Shown here: piece by piece, positions 61,766 to 64,000 of the stretch
Layout: each line of letters opens with the position of its first letter
Numbering within the stretch: the first letter of the stretch is position 1
From: Pyropia yezoensis
Lineage: Eukaryota > Rhodophyta > Bangiophyceae > Bangiales > Bangiaceae
DNA: 64,000 nucleotides
Assembly: GCA_009829735.1 (NCBI GenBank)
Contig: CM020619.1
Coordinates: 8,298,375-8,362,374 of the forward strand
Reading direction: 5' to 3'
Translations under genes and position numbers: made by a program
Notes under the pieces: generated by a model
What the model saw: the letters and a program-made list of their open reading frames with translations, nothing else
What the model was told of the DNA's origin: nothing
Databases searched by the model: none

Positions 61766-64000
61766 TCATGCGGTCGATCCGCCGGCTGCCACCGGGTCGC
61801 CGCTCGCCACCGACCCCCCAGCCACCGACATCGCCGTCCCGCCTGCTCCCGTCCCGACCGAGTCGCTCGCCTCCCCTGGCTCTTGCCCCCGCCCACGCAG
61901 AAAAGCCGCATTGATGCGTTGCGCATGATCGAGGGACACGCCCCCGTAGGTCCGGATCGCAAACTCCCACCTGCAGCGCAAACGGTTCCCTGCCATCCTC
62001 TCCTTCAGTTCGGCACCCTGAACGCGCTTGTCGCAACGCTTCGGTTGTTGCCACCGAACTGGCATGTCACCATTGTGGTTCTCCAACCAAGTGATCATGT
62101 CCTTAACGACAGGCCATTGCCGCAGATGCAGGGATCGCTCTGCACGACTTGCACGATCCGCCTCCCACTGAAAGCCCTGGTCCGTGAGCCACTGCTCCTC
62201 CGCCGGGTCACCAAGTCCACGCTGAAGCCGCACGTGGTGCAATCGGGTACGGGACGGCCTATGATGTTCAGCGACCCGCAGGTCCCCGTGTTCCTCCTTG
62301 CACGTCTCGAGCGCGGCGCGTTGCTTTCGCCACTCGCGAGTGTCCATAACCAAAGGGACAAGCGGGACAGCCGATACCGTCGGCGTCTGCTTGTTCTGTG
62401 CCGCCATGCCGCATGCCTCAAGCAGCCGGTAGATGGCTCGCTCCACCGCGGCCACCGCCATGCGAATGGGAATGTCCCCATCCGGGCCCGTGTAGTAGTA
62501 GACGATTGTCCGCCAAAAATCTTTTGGGTGTCGTCGATAGTGGATATCAAACGGGGGCGGGGTGTCATGTGTATCAACAGCATCGTAGTGTGTGTCGTCC
62601 CGGCTGTTGAAGGCACGCTGCACAGTCGTAAATGAAAAAGTATCCAGGCAGCTCCGCTTGCCGGCGTAAACCGCATTGACGCACGTCTTGCAGCGGCGCT
62701 TGACATAGACGTAGACATAAACAAACTTTGCCTTGCTCTCCTCCGACCTTACCTTTCTGGCTGCCGGGTCGGTGGCCACCGTTTGAGGATGTTGTGCGCC
62801 TTCGGCCGCCGCACGCGCGGCCTCTTCCAGAATCGTAGGCATCGCCTTCTTGAGCACCCGCATTGCCTTCCGCCACTTCCGTTTTTCGGACCGGGTTGCC
62901 CCGGGTGGGAAAGCGTGACACCCCGACCGATCCGCCCGGCCGTCGAGTGACACCCAAGGGGCTGACCGTGGGTCATCACCCAAAGAGGACTTGTCGACAC
63001 TTCTCATGACAGTCGTCTTGGTGCGGAGCGGGACGTGCATCTCCCCGAACACACCGTCGTTCTTGCTGTACCTCGAGCGGGGTAGGGTCAGGGGTCCACT
63101 GGGACGTTCGCGCGTGCTGCCACTTGATGGGTTTGGTGGCTGGGCCTTGTCAAAGTCCCCTGGGGCGTCACTGCTGCTCCCGTCGTCGTCGTCGCCACTG
63201 CCGTCGTCAATGTCGTCGCCACTGTCAACGACGCTCCAATCGACACCCCGCCGCTGCAAAAGGTCTTCCCCACCCAAGCCTTCCGTGCTGTCGTCGGCGC
63301 CACCAGCAACGACATCTTCCTCCGCACAGGCAGCACCGCCAACGGGCGCGGAATTTCTCCCTGTCCCTGCTTCCAATACAGCGGGGGAGACCTCTTCGGG
63401 ATCGGCAGCCTCCAATTGGGAGCCACGCCGGAGTCGTCGCTTGCGAGACCGCCTGACGGGGACGATTTCCTCACCCGACGAGTCTTCAGACATTCGAGCC
63501 GACGACCAGCGCGAGGCAGACGTGGTCGGAGACCCCCCCACTTGGCGGGACGACGCGGGCGGTGAGGCGGAGGAGGTAGACGAATCACCAATCAGGATGA
63601 CGGGGGATGCCGGCACAGGGGCAGACGCGGCAGTCACCCGTGTCCCCGCAGTGTGTTCAATCGACGGTCGTCCGGCTCGTGGGCTGGTAGGCGGGTGTCC
63701 ACCTGCGGAGGGCTGGACACCCATAACCGTCGTGTTGTCTTCGTGCTCGGCCAGCCATTCACTCATGGCCCGCTCCAGACGCGCTTCTGCCTCCTCGTCC
63801 ACCCCACCACCCTCTTTGTCGTCGTCGGTCGGTGTGTCTGTGGCCAGCAGACGCGCTTGTGCGTCCGCGTCCACCCCACCGCCCTCTTTGTCGTTGTCAG
63901 GGGTCGGCGTGGCACTGGCCGCGGCGCCGCCGGCCGCCGCACCTCCCCGGCTGCTGCCCCCGGCCGCTGCACGCTCATTATGCCGTTCGTCACGGCCGCC
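61766..64000 (-). CDS. Unrecognised protein, 744 residues visible, N-terminus beyond the window
   Basis: The frame is open from the right edge to a stop at 61766, so the true start is outside. Near the N-terminus a 26-28-residue unit (DKEGGGVD then A-x-A-R-L) occurs twice in tandem. Then come Ser/Asp-rich disordered sequence with a basic patch (RRSRKRRLRRGS) that could be a nuclear signal, and an acidic run. From about residue 375 a folded part begins: KRKWRKAMRVLKKAMPTI, VKRRCKTCVNAVYAGKRSC, HPKDFWRTIVYYYTGPDGD, WLTDQGFQWEADRA, VVKDMITWLENHNGDMPVRW. The Trp-spaced helices with GD.PV faintly recall helicase-associated repeats. A transposon-encoded origin cannot be excluded given the LINE-like fragment downstream. 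Confidence 0.6.
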   Translation of the reverse strand, partial: GGRDERHNERAAAGGSSRGGAAAGGAAASATPTPDNDKEGGGVDADAQARLLATDTPTDDDKEGGGVDEEAEARLERAMSEWLAEHEDNTTVMGVQPSAGGHPPTSPRAGRPSIEHTAGTRVTAASAPVPASPVILIGDSSTSSASPPASSRQVGGSPTTSASRWSSARMSEDSSGEEIVPVRRSRKRRLRRGSQLEAADPEEVSPAVLEAGTGRNSAPVGGAACAEEDVVAGGADDSTEGLGGEDLLQRRGVDWSVVDSGDDIDDGSGDDDDGSSSDAPGDFDKAQPPNPSSGSTRERPSGPLTLPRSRYSKNDGVFGEMHVPLRTKTTVMRSVDKSSLGDDPRSAPWVSLDGRADRSGCHAFPPGATRSEKRKWRKAMRVLKKAMPTILEEAARAAAEGAQHPQTVATDPAARKVRSEESKAKFVYVYVYVKRRCKTCVNAVYAGKRSCLDTFSFTTVQRAFNSRDDTHYDAVDTHDTPPPFDIHYRRHPKDFWRTIVYYYTGPDGDIPIRMAVAAVERAIYRLLEACGMAAQNKQTPTVSAVPLVPLVMDTREWRKQRAALETCKEEHGDLRVAEHHRPSRTRLHHVRLQRGLGDPAEEQWLTDQGFQWEADRASRAERSLHLRQWPVVKDMITWLENHNGDMPVRWQQPKRCDKRVQGAELKERMAGNRLRCRWEFAIRTYGGVSLDHAQRINAAFLRGRGQEPGEASDSVGTGAGGTAMSVAGGSVASGDPVAAGGSTA

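Overview
The window is GC-rich nuclear DNA from a eukaryote with few, short GT-AG introns and many long G, C and GCC runs. The clearest host genes are a Na+/phosphate PiT transporter, a mitochondrial-type YBEY endoribonuclease, a monoglyceride-lipase-like hydrolase, the CAF-1 large subunit and a TKL pseudokinase. The GC content, intron poverty and repeat load would fit a bangiophyte red alga (Porphyra/Pyropia-like). A GC-rich green alga is possible too; this is inference, since no species-diagnostic gene is present.

The left half (1-34.6 kb) is a nest of three Ty3/gypsy chromoviruses, all with gag-pol on the minus strand. E1 (337-12357) sits in a 72-73 bp satellite, has 469 bp LTRs identical by eye, a 5 bp target duplication (ACAAG), and intact gag and pol frames. 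A 500-N gap inside it is flanked by two near-identical 2.1 kb copies of the same sequence. This is almost certainly an unmerged contig overlap, so the true element is about 9.4 kb. E2 (14125-34592) is older: its LTRs differ by a few percent and it is broken in roughly half a dozen places. E2 is split by E3 (22943-33765), a young element with 363 bp LTRs identical by eye and a GGGGT target duplication. E2 appears to have landed in a host gene, parts of which can be seen on both sides.

The three elements share features a standard annotation would miss. Each has an extra reading frame on the opposite strand between pol and the 3' LTR, and the encoded proteins share a short core block. Each has the heptamer G GGA AAC in gag phase two codons before the gag stop, with pol in the -1 frame. 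All use the same 17-nt primer-binding site, which is not the initiator-Met type. E1 and E3 are also dense in short perfect inverted repeats.

The right half (34.6-64 kb) carries host genes: PiT transporter (-, one intron), YBEY (+), alpha/beta hydrolase (+), CAF-1 large subunit (-), pseudokinase with C-terminal helical repeats (+), a small secreted protein (+), and an unrecognised 744-residue open frame (-) running off the right end. A degenerate LINE-like fragment lies between the last two. In several of these genes the frame changes inside or next to long C or G runs, which points to run-length errors or slippage rather than true loss. A 152-nt near-perfect hairpin at 44659-44810 and a 43-G run at 44105 are the oddest host-side structures.
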